The translations under genes were made by a program, and so were the position numbers. From positions 1 through 64,000 of the forward strand of contig JAZODA010000004.1 of the NCBI GenBank assembly GCA_045596745.1: DNA of 64,000 bases, read 5' to 3'. This document shows, in pieces, positions 49,615 to 59,600 of this stretch. Each line of letters starts with the position of its first letter. Within the stretch, counting starts at the first letter, position 1. The notes below the pieces were generated by a model. It did no database searches, was not told the origin of the DNA, and saw only the letters and a program-made list of their open reading frames with translations. Origin of the DNA: RGIG3009 sp045596745. GTDB taxonomy: Bacteria > Bacillota > Clostridia > Oscillospirales > Acutalibacteraceae.

Positions 49615-52032
49615 TCAGGGCTTAACGACCAGGTTGACCAGTTTGCGGGGAACGTAGAGCTCCTTAATGAGCTGCTTGCCTTCCAGCTCGGAAGCCACGC
49701 GATCCTGCTCCTTCGCCAGCGCAATAACCGTTGCGGCATCGTCGTTGACGCCCACGGTAATGCGGGTGCGGATTTTGCCGTTGACCTGAACCGCAATTTC
49801 CACCGCGTTCTCCACGCACTTGGCGGGGTCGAACTTCGGCCAGGGATAGTAGGCGAGCTCCTGCTCGTTGCCCAGCATCTCCCACAGCTCCTCGGTCATA
49901 TGCGGTGCAAACGGGTTGAGCAGCTGCACCAGCACCTCGTACTCGGCACGGTTCGCACCGCCTGCCGCGCTGAAGTCGTTGAGCAGTGCCATCATCGCCG
50001 CAATGGCGGTGTTGAACTTCAGGTTTTCGATATCCTCGCCAACCTTGCGGATGGTCTTGTGAATCGTCGTTTCCAATTCGGGACGGATGGCATCGCCCGG
50101 CAGCAGATTCTCCTGCACCGCCCACACACGCTCGAGGAAGCGGCGGGCACCACGGATGCTGTCGCTGGACCACGGAGCGGCTTTTTCGAAGTCGCCGATG
50201 AACATCTCATACACGCGCAGGGTGTCGGCGCCAAACTCATTGACAATATCGTCGGGGTTGACGACGTTGCCGCGCGACTTGGACATCTTTTCGCCGTTTT
50301 CGCCCAGAATCATACCATGGCTGGTACGTTTGGCATACGGCTCGGCGGTGGGAACGACGCCGATATCATACAGGAACTTGTGCCAGAAACGGCTGTACAG
50401 CAGGTGAAGCGTGGTGTGCTCCATACCGCCGTTGTACCAGTTAACAGGCGTCCAGTATTTCAGTGCTTCGGGAGAAGCCAGCGCCTTGTCGTTGTGCGGA
50501 TCGCAATAACGCAGGAAGTACCAGGAAGAACCTGCCCACTGCGGCATCGTATCGGTTTCGCGCTTGGCAGCCGCGCCACACTTCGGGCAGGTGGTGTTGA
50601 CCCACTCGTCCATAGCGGCCAACGGAGATTCGCCGTTGTCGGTCGGCTCGTAGCTGTCGACCATCGGCAGACGGATGGGCAGCTGCTCTTCCGGAACGGC
50701 TACCTGACCGCAATGCGGGCAGTGCACAATCGGAATCGGCTCGCCCCAATAACGCTGACGGGAGAAGACCCAGTCGCGGAGTTTGTAGTTAACCTTCGGC
50801 TCGCCAATGCCCTGCTTCTTCAGGAAATCGATAATCGCCACCTTGGCTTCTTCGACCGACAGGCCGTTGAGGAAGCCGGAGTTGACCATCACGCCGGTAG
50901 CGCAATCGGTAAAGGCTTCTTTCTGCACGTCGCCGCCCTGCACCACTTCGATGATGGGCAAATCAAACGCACGGGCAAATTCCCAGTCGCGGGTATCGTG
51001 TGCCGGCACCGCCATGATAGCGCCGGTACCATAGGAAACCAACACGTAATCCGACAGGAAAATCGGAATCTCGGTATCGTTAACCGGATTGATGGCACGA
51101 ATGCCCTGCAGGCAAACACCGGTCTTGTCCTTCGCCACCTCGGTACGCTCGAAATCCGACTTGCGCGCCGCTGCTTCCTGATAGGCACGCACGTCATCGG
51201 CGTTGCCAAGCAGGCCCTTTTCCAGCCAGCTGTGCACCAGCGGATGCTCGGGGGACATAACCATATAGGTTGCACCGAACAGCGTGTCGGGACGGGTGGT
51301 GTATACCTCCACCGCGTCATCCACGGTGGTCTTGAACGTCACCTGAGCGCCGGTGGAACGACCAATCCAGTTAATCTGCTGTGCGCGCACACGGTCGGGA
51401 TAATCCACGAGGTCCAAATCGTCAATCAGGCGCTGTGCGTATGCCGTGATTTTCAGCATCCACTGGCTCTTGACCTTATGTACCACTTCGCCGCCGCAAC
51501 GCTCGCATACGCCGCCGACGACTTCCTCGTTCGCCAGCACACACTTGCAGGAGGTGCACCAGTTAACGGCCATTTCCTTCTTGTATGCCAGGCCCTTTTT
51601 GAACAGCTGCAGGAAAATCCACTGCGTCCACTTGTAGTAGTCGGGGTCAGTGGTGTTAATCTCACGCGTCCAGTCAAAGGACAAACCCAAACCCTGCAGT
51701 TGCGCCTTAAAGCGGGCGACGTTGTTCTGCGTCACCACTTCAGGGTGGATGTGATTCTTAATGGCAAAGTTTTCCGTGGGCAGACCGAAAGCGTCCCAGC
51801 CCATGGGGTACAACACGTTGTAACCCTCCATACGGCGCTTACGGGACACAACGTCCAGTGCCGTGTAGGAACGCGGATGGCCGACGTGCAGACCCTGTCC
51901 CGACGGATACGGGAACTCAACCAGCGCAAAATACGCCGGCTTGCTCTGATCGTCGGAGGCCGCAAAGGTGTTCTCCGTTTCCCATTTAGTCTGCCATTTC
52001 TTTTCAATGACAGCCGAATCAAATTTCTTCAT
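49615..52032 (-). CDS. leuS: Leucyl-tRNA synthetase
   Basis: An 805-residue class I synthetase that charges tRNA-Leu. HIGH-type motif in PYPSGQGLHVGHPRSY, KMSKS in GEKMSKSRGN, a zinc-like region (CTSCKCVLANEEVVGGVCERC), the CP1 editing domain in the middle (about 220-410), and the anticodon-binding domain in the C-terminal third. Length is normal for bacterial LeuRS. Its ATG overlaps the rsfS stop by four bases (ATGA). No T-box leader is possible in that arrangement, so regulation must come from upstream. Last gene of the run. Confidence 0.97.
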   Translation of the reverse strand: MKKFDSAVIEKKWQTKWETENTFAASDDQSKPAYFALVEFPYPSGQGLHVGHPRSYTALDVVSRKRRMEGYNVLYPMGWDAFGLPTENFAIKNHIHPEVVTQNNVARFKAQLQGLGLSFDWTREINTTDPDYYKWTQWIFLQLFKKGLAYKKEMAVNWCTSCKCVLANEEVVGGVCERCGGEVVHKVKSQWMLKITAYAQRLIDDLDLVDYPDRVRAQQINWIGRSTGAQVTFKTTVDDAVEVYTTRPDTLFGATYMVMSPEHPLVHSWLEKGLLGNADDVRAYQEAAARKSDFERTEVAKDKTGVCLQGIRAINPVNDTEIPIFLSDYVLVSYGTGAIMAVPAHDTRDWEFARAFDLPIIEVVQGGDVQKEAFTDCATGVMVNSGFLNGLSVEEAKVAIIDFLKKQGIGEPKVNYKLRDWVFSRQRYWGEPIPIVHCPHCGQVAVPEEQLPIRLPMVDSYEPTDNGESPLAAMDEWVNTTCPKCGAAAKRETDTMPQWAGSSWYFLRYCDPHNDKALASPEALKYWTPVNWYNGGMEHTTLHLLYSRFWHKFLYDIGVVPTAEPYAKRTSHGMILGENGEKMSKSRGNVVNPDDIVNEFGADTLRVYEMFIGDFEKAAPWSSDSIRGARRFLERVWAVQENLLPGDAIRPELETTIHKTIRKVGEDIENLKFNTAIAAMMALLNDFSAAGGANRAEYEVLVQLLNPFAPHMTEELWEMLGNEQELAYYPWPKFDPAKCVENAVEIAVQVNGKIRTRITVGVNDDAATVIALAKEQDRVASELEGKQLIKELYVPRKLVNLVVKP

Positions 52033-52394
52033 TGGTCTTCACCCTCCAAAAACTCTGCTATATCCAGAACGCGGGCATCCTGCCACAAGCGTTCCAAGTC
52101 GTAAAATTCGCGCGAGCTGTCCAAAAACACATGGACGACCACGCTGCCGTAATCCAACACCGTCCACAGCGCCGTGGAGTACCCCTCCGTTCGCAGCGGA
52201 CGCATATCCATCAGCTGCAAGTCCGTCTCGACATAGTCGATGAGCGCTCTCACCTGTGTGGTGCTGGTGCCCGAGGCGATGATAAAACAATCGGCAAGCG
52301 ATGTAACCTCGCTGACATCCAGCGCCCGAATATCCTGCGCTTTATGCTTATCCAGCGATGCCACCACCGTCTGTATCAGTTCATGTACCGTCAT
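52029..52394 (-). CDS. rsfS: Ribosomal silencing factor RsfS
   Basis: A 121-residue protein that binds uL14 and blocks subunit joining in slow growth. Typical motifs: DIRALDVSEVTSLADCFIIA, ASGTSTTQVRALID and VLDYGSVVVHVFLDSSREFY with the C-terminal RLWQDA. It lies between the LCP gene and leuS; its stop overlaps leuS. The usual clostridial neighbour order nadD - yqeK - (lcp) - rsfS is kept. Confidence 0.95.
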   Translation of the reverse strand: MTVHELIQTVVASLDKHKAQDIRALDVSEVTSLADCFIIASGTSTTQVRALIDYVETDLQLMDMRPLRTEGYSTALWTVLDYGSVVVHVFLDSSREFYDLERLWQDARVLDIAEFLEGEDQ

Positions 52395-52405
52395 ACGTTC
52401 CGTGC

Positions 52406-53623
52406 TTACCCTTTCGCCGTCGTTGTGGTTGTCGTTGTCGCGTCGTCCGCCGCCGGTTCGTTCAAACCGGTCTGCGTCACGGCGATTTCCGACATCACCT
52501 GCTTGCGGGAATCCGATTCGCCGTCGCTTGTCAGCTCGGCAATCACCAAATCCGCTTCGCTTACTTTGTTGTCCCCATAGGGATGGAACTCGGCGTTGAG
52601 CAGCTCCACAAGTTCCTTGCGGTGAACGCTATAATATTCCACCGACTCGTGCTTGGTCGCTTCGCCCGGCAGCAGCTGTGCCGTAATCTTATTCGGCTTG
52701 ATGGCGGAAAGCTCGCGAATCAGCTTAACCGTATTTTCACGGTCGGTGCTGAAGAACACGCGACTGCCGCCGCCCATCACATTACCGATAGACTGCGTAT
52801 TGAGTTCATCCTCGGACTGCGCCGCCAAGCGCTGGAACACAGCCAGGAACACCTTGCGCTGACGCACCATACGATCGAGGTCGCCCGAAATGCCCTTTTC
52901 GCCCGAGCGCTTCATCGCATACTCCACCGCACCGGCACCGTCCAGTGTACGCACACCGTCACGGTATTCGATACCGCCCAGCGTCTGTGCCTTTTCCAGT
53001 TCCACGTCCACGCCGCCGAGGTTATCAATCAAATCCACCATCGCATCCTGCGAGAAGTAGTAATAGCCATCCACCGGCAGTGCCAACGCGTTGACAATCG
53101 CGCCGACGTTGTACTTGGAAGAACCCTGGAGCTCCTTGACAATGTGACCGTTGGCGCGGCAGGTCTCCACATTTACTTCGAACACCTGCTTACCCTCGGT
53201 ATCACAGAACGTAAGCGGCGTGGGGTTACCCCACACTTCGCCGGATTTTTCCACCAGCCACTGGGTATCCGCGCCGAGGTAGGTATCCTGCGGAATTTCC
53301 AGAATGTTCAGCGTCTTTTTGACCTTGTCGTAGCAAATCACCGACAGATGCTCCATCGCATCCTTTTCGATGTCCTCGCCCAACAGACCGAACACATAGT
53401 ACGCTACCTTGCCCTGCAGTGCTTCGGGCGTGGTAACCAACTTATTCACGGCGGATTCGCGCATGTCTTTTTCCTGCTCGCGGTTGTTGTAGTTTTTCAG
53501 CGCAATCGCAACAAAAATCACCACAAGCACCACAAACACAGCCACCGAAATCGCCATAATGTGCTTTGCCTTCAACTTACCCTTGCGGCCGTTTGCCTTT
53601 TTGGCGCGAGTGTCCTTAGCCAT
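52406..53623 (-). CDS. LytR-CpsA-Psr (LCP) family protein
   Basis: A 405-residue membrane-anchored enzyme that attaches wall polymers to peptidoglycan. N-terminal helix at about 23-45, LCP domain at about 70-330 (LNILEIPQDTY, YYFSQDAMVDLIDNLGGVDV, MKRSGEKGISGDLDRMVRQR with the conserved Asp and Arg residues that hold polyprenyl phosphate), and a C-terminal tail ending in a threonine run. ATG 53623 overlaps the end of the nadD-yqeK fusion by 8 bases; the frame to 53692 is a shadow. The fit is good, but which polymer is transferred is unknown. Confidence 0.9.
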   Translation of the reverse strand: MAKDTRAKKANGRKGKLKAKHIMAISVAVFVVLVVIFVAIALKNYNNREQEKDMRESAVNKLVTTPEALQGKVAYYVFGLLGEDIEKDAMEHLSVICYDKVKKTLNILEIPQDTYLGADTQWLVEKSGEVWGNPTPLTFCDTEGKQVFEVNVETCRANGHIVKELQGSSKYNVGAIVNALALPVDGYYYFSQDAMVDLIDNLGGVDVELEKAQTLGGIEYRDGVRTLDGAGAVEYAMKRSGEKGISGDLDRMVRQRKVFLAVFQRLAAQSEDELNTQSIGNVMGGGSRVFFSTDRENTVKLIRELSAIKPNKITAQLLPGEATKHESVEYYSVHRKELVELLNAEFHPYGDNKVSEADLVIAELTSDGESDSRKQVMSEIAVTQTGLNEPAADDATTTTTTTAKG

Positions 53624-54824
53624 GTGTTCCACCGTTCCTTTCGCAATAATCTTCGTAACAGGCAAGCGTATCGGGATGTACCTCTTGCCCACGCTCGTTC
53701 AAATCTTTGATGGTATATTCAAGCGCGTACAGCATGGCATCCTCCACGCTGCGCTCGGCCAGCGTCCGCATCACCTCGACATCGGGGTAATCGCGGTCTG
53801 CCGACGTGAAATCCGCCAGATACAGCACCACTTCCGCCGGAGTCATTCCCGCGCGACCGGTGGTGTGATAGCGGACTGCCTGCAAAATCTCCGGGTCGGT
53901 AATACCCAAAATGTTCTCCAGAAACACCGCACCGGCGTGGGCATGCCACAATTTGGGAGCGTTTTGCTCCACGGCGTCTAACAGTATACCAAAATCCTTG
54001 AAGATTTGCAACTGGGAATCGCCGTCGGTATCCTTTAAAATATCGTGCAGCAAGCCCGCCACACGCGCTTTTTCGGGATTGGCACCGTATTTTCGGGCGA
54101 GATACTCCGCCTGATCCGCTACCGCAAGCGAATGGCGATAGCGCTTCGGGGTCAACCGCCCGCGCAAAATGTCGCAATACTGCTCTTCCACATTGCGGTA
54201 TTCGCGGTTTTCCGCGTACAGACAATGCACGTCGATATAGGCCGCAACCGCCGCCGGAACCAGCCCGTCAAGCGGCTGCTTCTCCTTCACGCAACGACGG
54301 ATATCGGTAGACGAAATGCGCGGCGTTTCCATATCCAACACCACACACCGTGCGCCCTGCGCCTCCAGTGTGGCGGCATAGGCGCGCAACGTTTCGGCAG
54401 ACGCGTCGTCACGCGGTACGGCGCACAGTGTTGCCATTGCCGCAATGTCTGCAAACCGATGCCAACTCGCCAGCGTCAGGAACATATCCGCGCCGACCGT
54501 CAAAAACAGTTCCGCATCGGGATAGGCGCTGTGCAATTGCTCCAGCGTCGTCACCGTAAAGCTCGCGCCGCGGCGGTTAATTTCCAAGTCCGAGACAACC
54601 AGTTCCGGATACGGCGCACACGCCAGCCGACACATTTCCAGACGATCCACGGCCGAAGCCATTTCGGTCTTAATCTTGTGCGGCGGCACAAACGTCGGCA
54701 TAATCAGCACCGAATCAAGGCTGAGTTTTTCTGCCAACTGACGTGCCATCACGATATGTCCGTTATGAATGGGATCAAACGTACCGCCGAACAGGGCGAT
54801 TCTCTGCCCTTTCACCGTGCTCAT
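53616..54824 (-). CDS. nadD: NadD-YqeK fusion protein
   Basis: A 402-residue two-domain protein. Residues 1-200 are nicotinate-nucleotide adenylyltransferase (FGGTFDPIHNGH, MPTFVPPHK, and ISSTDIR at the end of the domain), making deamido-NAD from NaMN. Residues about 205-400 are a YqeK-type HD hydrolase (RYRHSLAVADQAEYLARK, then GLLHDILKD), a family that degrades diadenosine tetraphosphate. The two are usually separate adjacent genes in Firmicutes; here no stop or start is visible between them. The ATG overlaps the yhbY stop (ATGA). Confidence 0.93.
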   Translation of the reverse strand: MSTVKGQRIALFGGTFDPIHNGHIVMARQLAEKLSLDSVLIMPTFVPPHKIKTEMASAVDRLEMCRLACAPYPELVVSDLEINRRGASFTVTTLEQLHSAYPDAELFLTVGADMFLTLASWHRFADIAAMATLCAVPRDDASAETLRAYAATLEAQGARCVVLDMETPRISSTDIRRCVKEKQPLDGLVPAAVAAYIDVHCLYAENREYRNVEEQYCDILRGRLTPKRYRHSLAVADQAEYLARKYGANPEKARVAGLLHDILKDTDGDSQLQIFKDFGILLDAVEQNAPKLWHAHAGAVFLENILGITDPEILQAVRYHTTGRAGMTPAEVVLYLADFTSADRDYPDVEVMRTLAERSVEDAMLYALEYTIKDLNERGQEVHPDTLACYEDYCERNGGTHG

Positions 54825-55120
54825 CGGGCAGCGCGGGGCAGCACGATTTTCGGCTCTTCGGGAACGGGACGATACAGCACAAAGGTACGGCCGATGACCT
54901 GCACCACCTGTGCGTCGGTCGCCGCCGCAAGTGCTTCGGCCGCTTCGCGAGCAGTTTCGGGCGCCGTTTCCAGCACTTTGCCCTTAATCAGCTCGCGCGC
55001 CGTAAGCGCGTCGTCCGCCTGCTTAACAATCGTATCCGCCATACCGCCCTTGCCAACGTGTACGATGGGCTCCAGCGTGTTCGCAAGACCGCGCAGATAC
55101 GCTCTTTGTTTACTGGTCAT
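54821..55120 (-). CDS. yhbY: YhbY-type CRM-domain RNA-binding protein
   Basis: A 99-residue protein of the CRM domain family (KQRAYLRGLANTLEPIVHVG, then the GKGGMADTIV loop), associated with the 50S ribosome precursor. ATG 55120 is preferred over 55129 for spacing to AGGATG. The stop overlaps the start of the nadD-yqeK fusion. Confidence 0.93.
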   Translation of the reverse strand: MTSKQRAYLRGLANTLEPIVHVGKGGMADTIVKQADDALTARELIKGKVLETAPETAREAAEALAAATDAQVVQVIGRTFVLYRPVPEEPKIVLPRAAR

Positions 55121-55125
55121 AACAA

Positions 55126-55737
55126 TCATCCTATTCTTTCTCGTAATGCATCACGGAACACGCGCAGCGCATTTCCGCGATGACTGATAGCATCCTTTTC
55201 CTCTTCCGTCAACTCCGCAACGGTCTTGCCCTCGCCGGGCAGTCCCGGTGCAACAAAGAACAGCGGGTCATAACCGAATCCGCGTTCGCCGCGCTCTTCC
55301 GTGCCGATAATGCCGTGCAGTTCGCCCTCGGCGGTCAACGGTTCGCTGCCATCGGGGAACACGCAACACACCGCACACACATAATGCGCTCCGCGCTTTT
55401 CGGGCGGCAGGCCCTCTAACTCACCGAGCAGCTTCATATTGCGATCGCGATCCGTCGCGTCGGGGCCGCCGTAACGAGCGGAATAGATACCCGGGCCGCC
55501 GTTCAGCGCATCCACCGCAATGCCCGAATCATCCGCAATCGCGGGAAGTCCGGTAAACTCGCACGCCGATGCCGCTTTCAGATAGGCGTTTTCCGCAAAC
55601 GTCGTGCCGGTCTCCTCCACCTCGGGAAGCTCCACACCGAGATCGCGGTCGGTGACCGCTTCGATGCCGAGCGGCTCCAGAATACGAGACAGCTCTTTCA
55701 GTTTATCCTTATTGTGCGTCGCAATGATATAGCGCAT
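55126..55737 (-). CDS. rdgB: XTP/dITP diphosphatase (RdgB/HAM1)
   Basis: A 203-residue house-cleaning pyrophosphatase that removes non-canonical purine triphosphates. Motifs: IIATHNKDKLKEL at the N-terminus, FAENAYLKAASA, LPAIADDSGIAVDALNGGPG, SARYGG, and GERGFGYDPLFF. ATG 55737 follows the ftsY stop by 5 bases with GGAG overlapping that stop. Normal family length. Confidence 0.96.
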   Translation of the reverse strand: MRYIIATHNKDKLKELSRILEPLGIEAVTDRDLGVELPEVEETGTTFAENAYLKAASACEFTGLPAIADDSGIAVDALNGGPGIYSARYGGPDATDRDRNMKLLGELEGLPPEKRGAHYVCAVCCVFPDGSEPLTAEGELHGIIGTEERGERGFGYDPLFFVAPGLPGEGKTVAELTEEEKDAISHRGNALRVFRDALRERIG

Positions 55738-55742
55738 ACCTA

Positions 55743-56651
55743 TCACTCTCCAAACAGACCGTCGGCAAACGCCTCAGCCTCAAACGGCTGCAAATCGTCA
55801 ATGCCTTCGCCCACACCGATGAACTTCACCGGAACCTCCAGCTCTTCGCGGATGGTCAGCACCACGCCACCGCGCGCCGTGCCGTCCAGTTTGGTCAGCA
55901 CAATGCCGGTGATGCCCACCACCTGACGGAACTCACGCGCCTGATTGACGGCGTTCTGACCGGTCGTGGCATCCACCACCAGCAACACCTCCACGTCGGC
56001 ATCGGGCAGTTCGCGGTCGATAACACGGCGAATCTTGTGCAGCTCTTCCATCAGGTTCTTCTTGTTGTGCAGACGACCCGCTGTATCGCAGATAACCACA
56101 TCCGCACCACGCGCCTTGGCAGCAGACAGCGTATCAAACACCACCGCCGCCGGATCGGCACCCTGACCGTGACGAATGATATCCACGCCGGCACGCTCCG
56201 ACCAAATTTCCAGCTGTTCGATGGCCGCGGCACGGAATGTGTCCGCCGCGCCCAAAATTACTTTTTTACCCTGCGCCTTCAGCTGTGCCGCCATCTTGCC
56301 GATAGTGGTCGTCTTACCGACACCGTTGACACCGATGACCAGCACAACCGACGGCTGGGTGGTCAGCACCAACTGCTGACCGCCCGACAGCATATCCGCC
56401 ACCGTCTCGCGCAGCAGACCGCGGATTTCACCGGGATCGGTGATGCCGCGCTCTTTTACCATCTCGCGCAGACGGTTGCAAACCGCCTGTGCCGTTGCCA
56501 CACCGACGTCGCCGGTGATTAAAATTTCTTCCAGTTCCTCAAACAGTTCGTCGTCGATGCGGGTAAACGCACGCAACATACTGTTGACCGTTCCCATCAG
56601 GGACTCGCGGGTCTTGCGGAGACCCTCACCGATTTTGCTGAAAAAGCCCAT
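55743..56651 (-). CDS. ftsY: Signal recognition particle receptor FtsY
   Basis: A 302-residue SRP GTPase. N domain (about 1-90), G domain with GVNGVGKTTTIGKMA, DTFRAAAIEQLE, DTAGR, TKLDGTARGG and the terminal FIGVGEGIDDLQPF. It lacks the acidic A domain of E. coli FtsY, as is normal in Gram-positives. Starts 15 bases after smc with AAGGAG. Targets ribosome-nascent chains to SecYEG together with Ffh. Confidence 0.97.
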   Translation of the reverse strand: MGFFSKIGEGLRKTRESLMGTVNSMLRAFTRIDDELFEELEEILITGDVGVATAQAVCNRLREMVKERGITDPGEIRGLLRETVADMLSGGQQLVLTTQPSVVLVIGVNGVGKTTTIGKMAAQLKAQGKKVILGAADTFRAAAIEQLEIWSERAGVDIIRHGQGADPAAVVFDTLSAAKARGADVVICDTAGRLHNKKNLMEELHKIRRVIDRELPDADVEVLLVVDATTGQNAVNQAREFRQVVGITGIVLTKLDGTARGGVVLTIREELEVPVKFIGVGEGIDDLQPFEAEAFADGLFGE

Positions 56652-56666
56652 AATGGTCTCCTTTCA

Positions 56667-59600
56667 TCAGGGGTTGTTACCGGTAATACCCAGTTTCGCC
56701 TCAACCTCGCTGGCGCGCAGCTCAAGCAGCTTGGAAATACCCTGCTCCTGCATGGTCACGCCATACAGAACGTCGGCCTCTTCCATCGTGCCGCGGCGGT
56801 GGGTAATCACGATAAACTGCGTCTTGTCGCACATACGGCGCAGGTACTGCGCGTAACGGTCGACGTTGACGTCGTCGAGTGCCGCTTCCACCTCGTCCAG
56901 CATACAGAACGGCGACGGCGTTACCTTCAGAATGGCAAACAACAGCGCCGTAGCAACCAGTGCCTTTTCACCACCGGAGAGAGCGTCCATATTCAGGATG
57001 ACCTTTCCGGGCGGCTGTGCGTGCATTTCGATGCCGGAGTTCAGGATATCCTCGGGGTCGGTAAGCACGAGTTCCGCCTTACCGCCGCCAAACAGATCGC
57101 GGAACACTTCGCCAAACTGCATATTGATTTGGCGGAAGCGATCCATAAACATATCCTTCATTTGCGACGTGAGGTCGCCGATAAGCTTGAGCAGCTCTTC
57201 GCGCGAGACTTCCACATCCTGCACCTGGGTGCTGAGGAACTCGTAACGCTCGCTGACTTCGCGATACTCCTCAATCGCCTCCACGTTGACACTGCCCAGA
57301 GCACGAATCTTGTTCTTCAGTTCGGTCAGACGATGCGTCGCCAGACCCATATCCTCAATAACCGCCGCCTGCTGCTCCGCTTCGCTGCGGGTCAGCTCGT
57401 ACTCTTCGTACAGGCGGTTGAGAATGTCATCGGTTTCTTTCTGTGCGGCGGCGCATTTTTCTTCCAGACGCGCCACTTCGCGGCCGAGAAGCTCGCGCTC
57501 CTCCAACTTGCCACGGTTCTGCTGACGCAGATTCGTCTGCCGTGCTTCATCGGCAAGACGCTTCTGCTGCAGCTCCTGCACACGATTTTCCGATTCACGC
57601 GCCTGCGTACGCAGATGCTCTGCCTGCTCACGCAGCAATGCTTCCTGCGCCGTCAGCTCTTCGCTGCGCACACGCAGTGCGGCAATCGTCTCCTGCATCT
57701 GGAGACGCGCGCCATCCTGATCCGCCTGACGCGAACGCAGTTCGGCGATGGCGGTACGGATACCTTCGATTTCCTTGTTGAAGCCGACCACGGCGAGCTT
57801 CTGCTCGCTCATACGCTCGGCAAGCTGTTCGCGCTCGGCAGCCAACTGCTGACGTCCACCATCCAGCGTGGCAAGTTCCTGCTCCAGCGCCTCTTTCTGC
57901 TGCGTAACCGCGGCTGTCTGCTGTTCGGCATCCGCCATGCTGCGGCGGCACTCCTCGGCGCGGGCATTCAACTCGGCGATTTCGCGGCTTTCCGCTTCCA
58001 CTGTGGCGGCACACGCGTCCAGCAAGCCCTGCACACGCGTCTGCTCTCCCTCCAGGCGGATGTTATCCTCCTGCGCGGTGGTCAGTTCCGCCTGAATACC
58101 GGACAGTTCCGCCTGAACCGCGGAAACCTCCTGCTGCAGGCCTTTAAGCGCTTCGCGCGCCTGTGCTTCCTTTTCCTCCAGCTTCTTGCGCTGGACTTCC
58201 AGCTTTTCAATTTCGCTGCGGCGGGACAACAGACCCGCTTCCTTGACGTGAGAACCACCCGACAGCGAGCCGCCGGCGTTGACGACCTGACCGTCCAGCG
58301 TCACCACGCGGAATTTATAACCGTACTTGCGGGCGATGACCACGGCGTAGTCCAAATCCTCCGCCACCGCTACACGACCCAGCAGATAGTCGGCGATTTC
58401 CTGATACTCTTTTTCGGTCTTGACCAATTCCGAAGCGATACCCACAAAACCGGGTTCATCCTCCAGGCCCTTTTCCTTCAGCACATTGCCGCGGATAGAG
58501 GCAATCGGCAGGAAGGTGGCACGACCGTTTTTGGAATCCTTCAGATACGCGATACCGCGCTTGGCATCCTCTTCGCGATCGACGATGATGTGCTGTGCCG
58601 CACCGCCCAAAGCGGTTTCAATCGCCAGCGCATAGTCGCCATCGGTATGAATCAATCGAGACACCGGACCGCGCACACCGCGAAGCTCGCCGCGCTGTGC
58701 CTGCTTGGCAACGATACGCACACTGTGAGAGAAGCCCTCCAGATTGCGCTCCATCTCTTCCAGCAGGTGAATGCGGCGCTGTTTTTCTTCCACATCCAGC
58801 GTCAGACGATCCGCCTCCTGCCGCGCCGTTTCCAGGCGGGCGGTACGGGAGGTCAGGCGCATTTCATAGCCGCGAGCTGCGTTTTGCAGCTGGGCAATAA
58901 TCTCGGCTTGCCGCTCGGCATCGGCACGCAGTGCCTCTACCTCGGCGCGCAGTGCTTCGCGCTGCTCGGTCTGACCCGCAAGCGATGCGGTCAGCTGCGA
59001 CACGCGCAGAGTGATTTCCGACAAGGAGGACTCGCCGGTCACAGAACGCACGCGGATATCCGAGAGCTGTGCCGCAAAGTCGGCTGCCTGACGATTCAGT
59101 TCTTCAATGCGACCGGAGACCTGTTCGTTGCTCTGGAGCAACGCTTCCCATTCTTCGGCAAGCGCTACCTGCTGACGCTCGGCTTCGGCAATCTGCTCCT
59201 GCTTCGCGGCAATCTCCGCTTCACGCTCGGCAACCGTTTCCTCCAGCTGCTGATGTCCCAACTCTGCCTGTTCGCAATCACCACAGATACGCGCGATGTT
59301 TTCTTCGTTATGCTCGCGGTCGTTACGCACCAAATCGGCATTACCGTCACAGCGCACCGCCTCTTCCTCAAGGCGGGCAATCTCGGTGCGAATCGTCTCG
59401 AGCTCCGCTTCCAGCGAACGTGCCGACTCGACAAGCGCTTCCAGTTCGCGCTCGGTCTCGTCCATCGCTTCACCGGCGGTGTCGTACTGCGTACGCGCCA
59501 GCTCCAGACGCGAATCCAGTTCGCGCAGCATCTCGCGGGAACGGTCGATGGTCTTCAGCCATACGCCGATTTCGAGCCCCTTTTTCTCCTGCGCGTATTC

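Noticed and set aside
49555..52104. An 849-codon open frame on the plus strand, antisense to leuS
   Set aside because: It mirrors leuS codon structure, has no matching ribosome site, and leuS has full motif support. The same applies to the plus-strand frame at 56799-60269 opposite smc, and to the minus-strand frames at 4133-5452 (glnA), 9317-11374 (lacZ) and 17636-19024 (M24 gene).
52029..52394. T-box leader for leuS
   Set aside because: leuS overlaps rsfS by four bases, leaving no untranslated leader.
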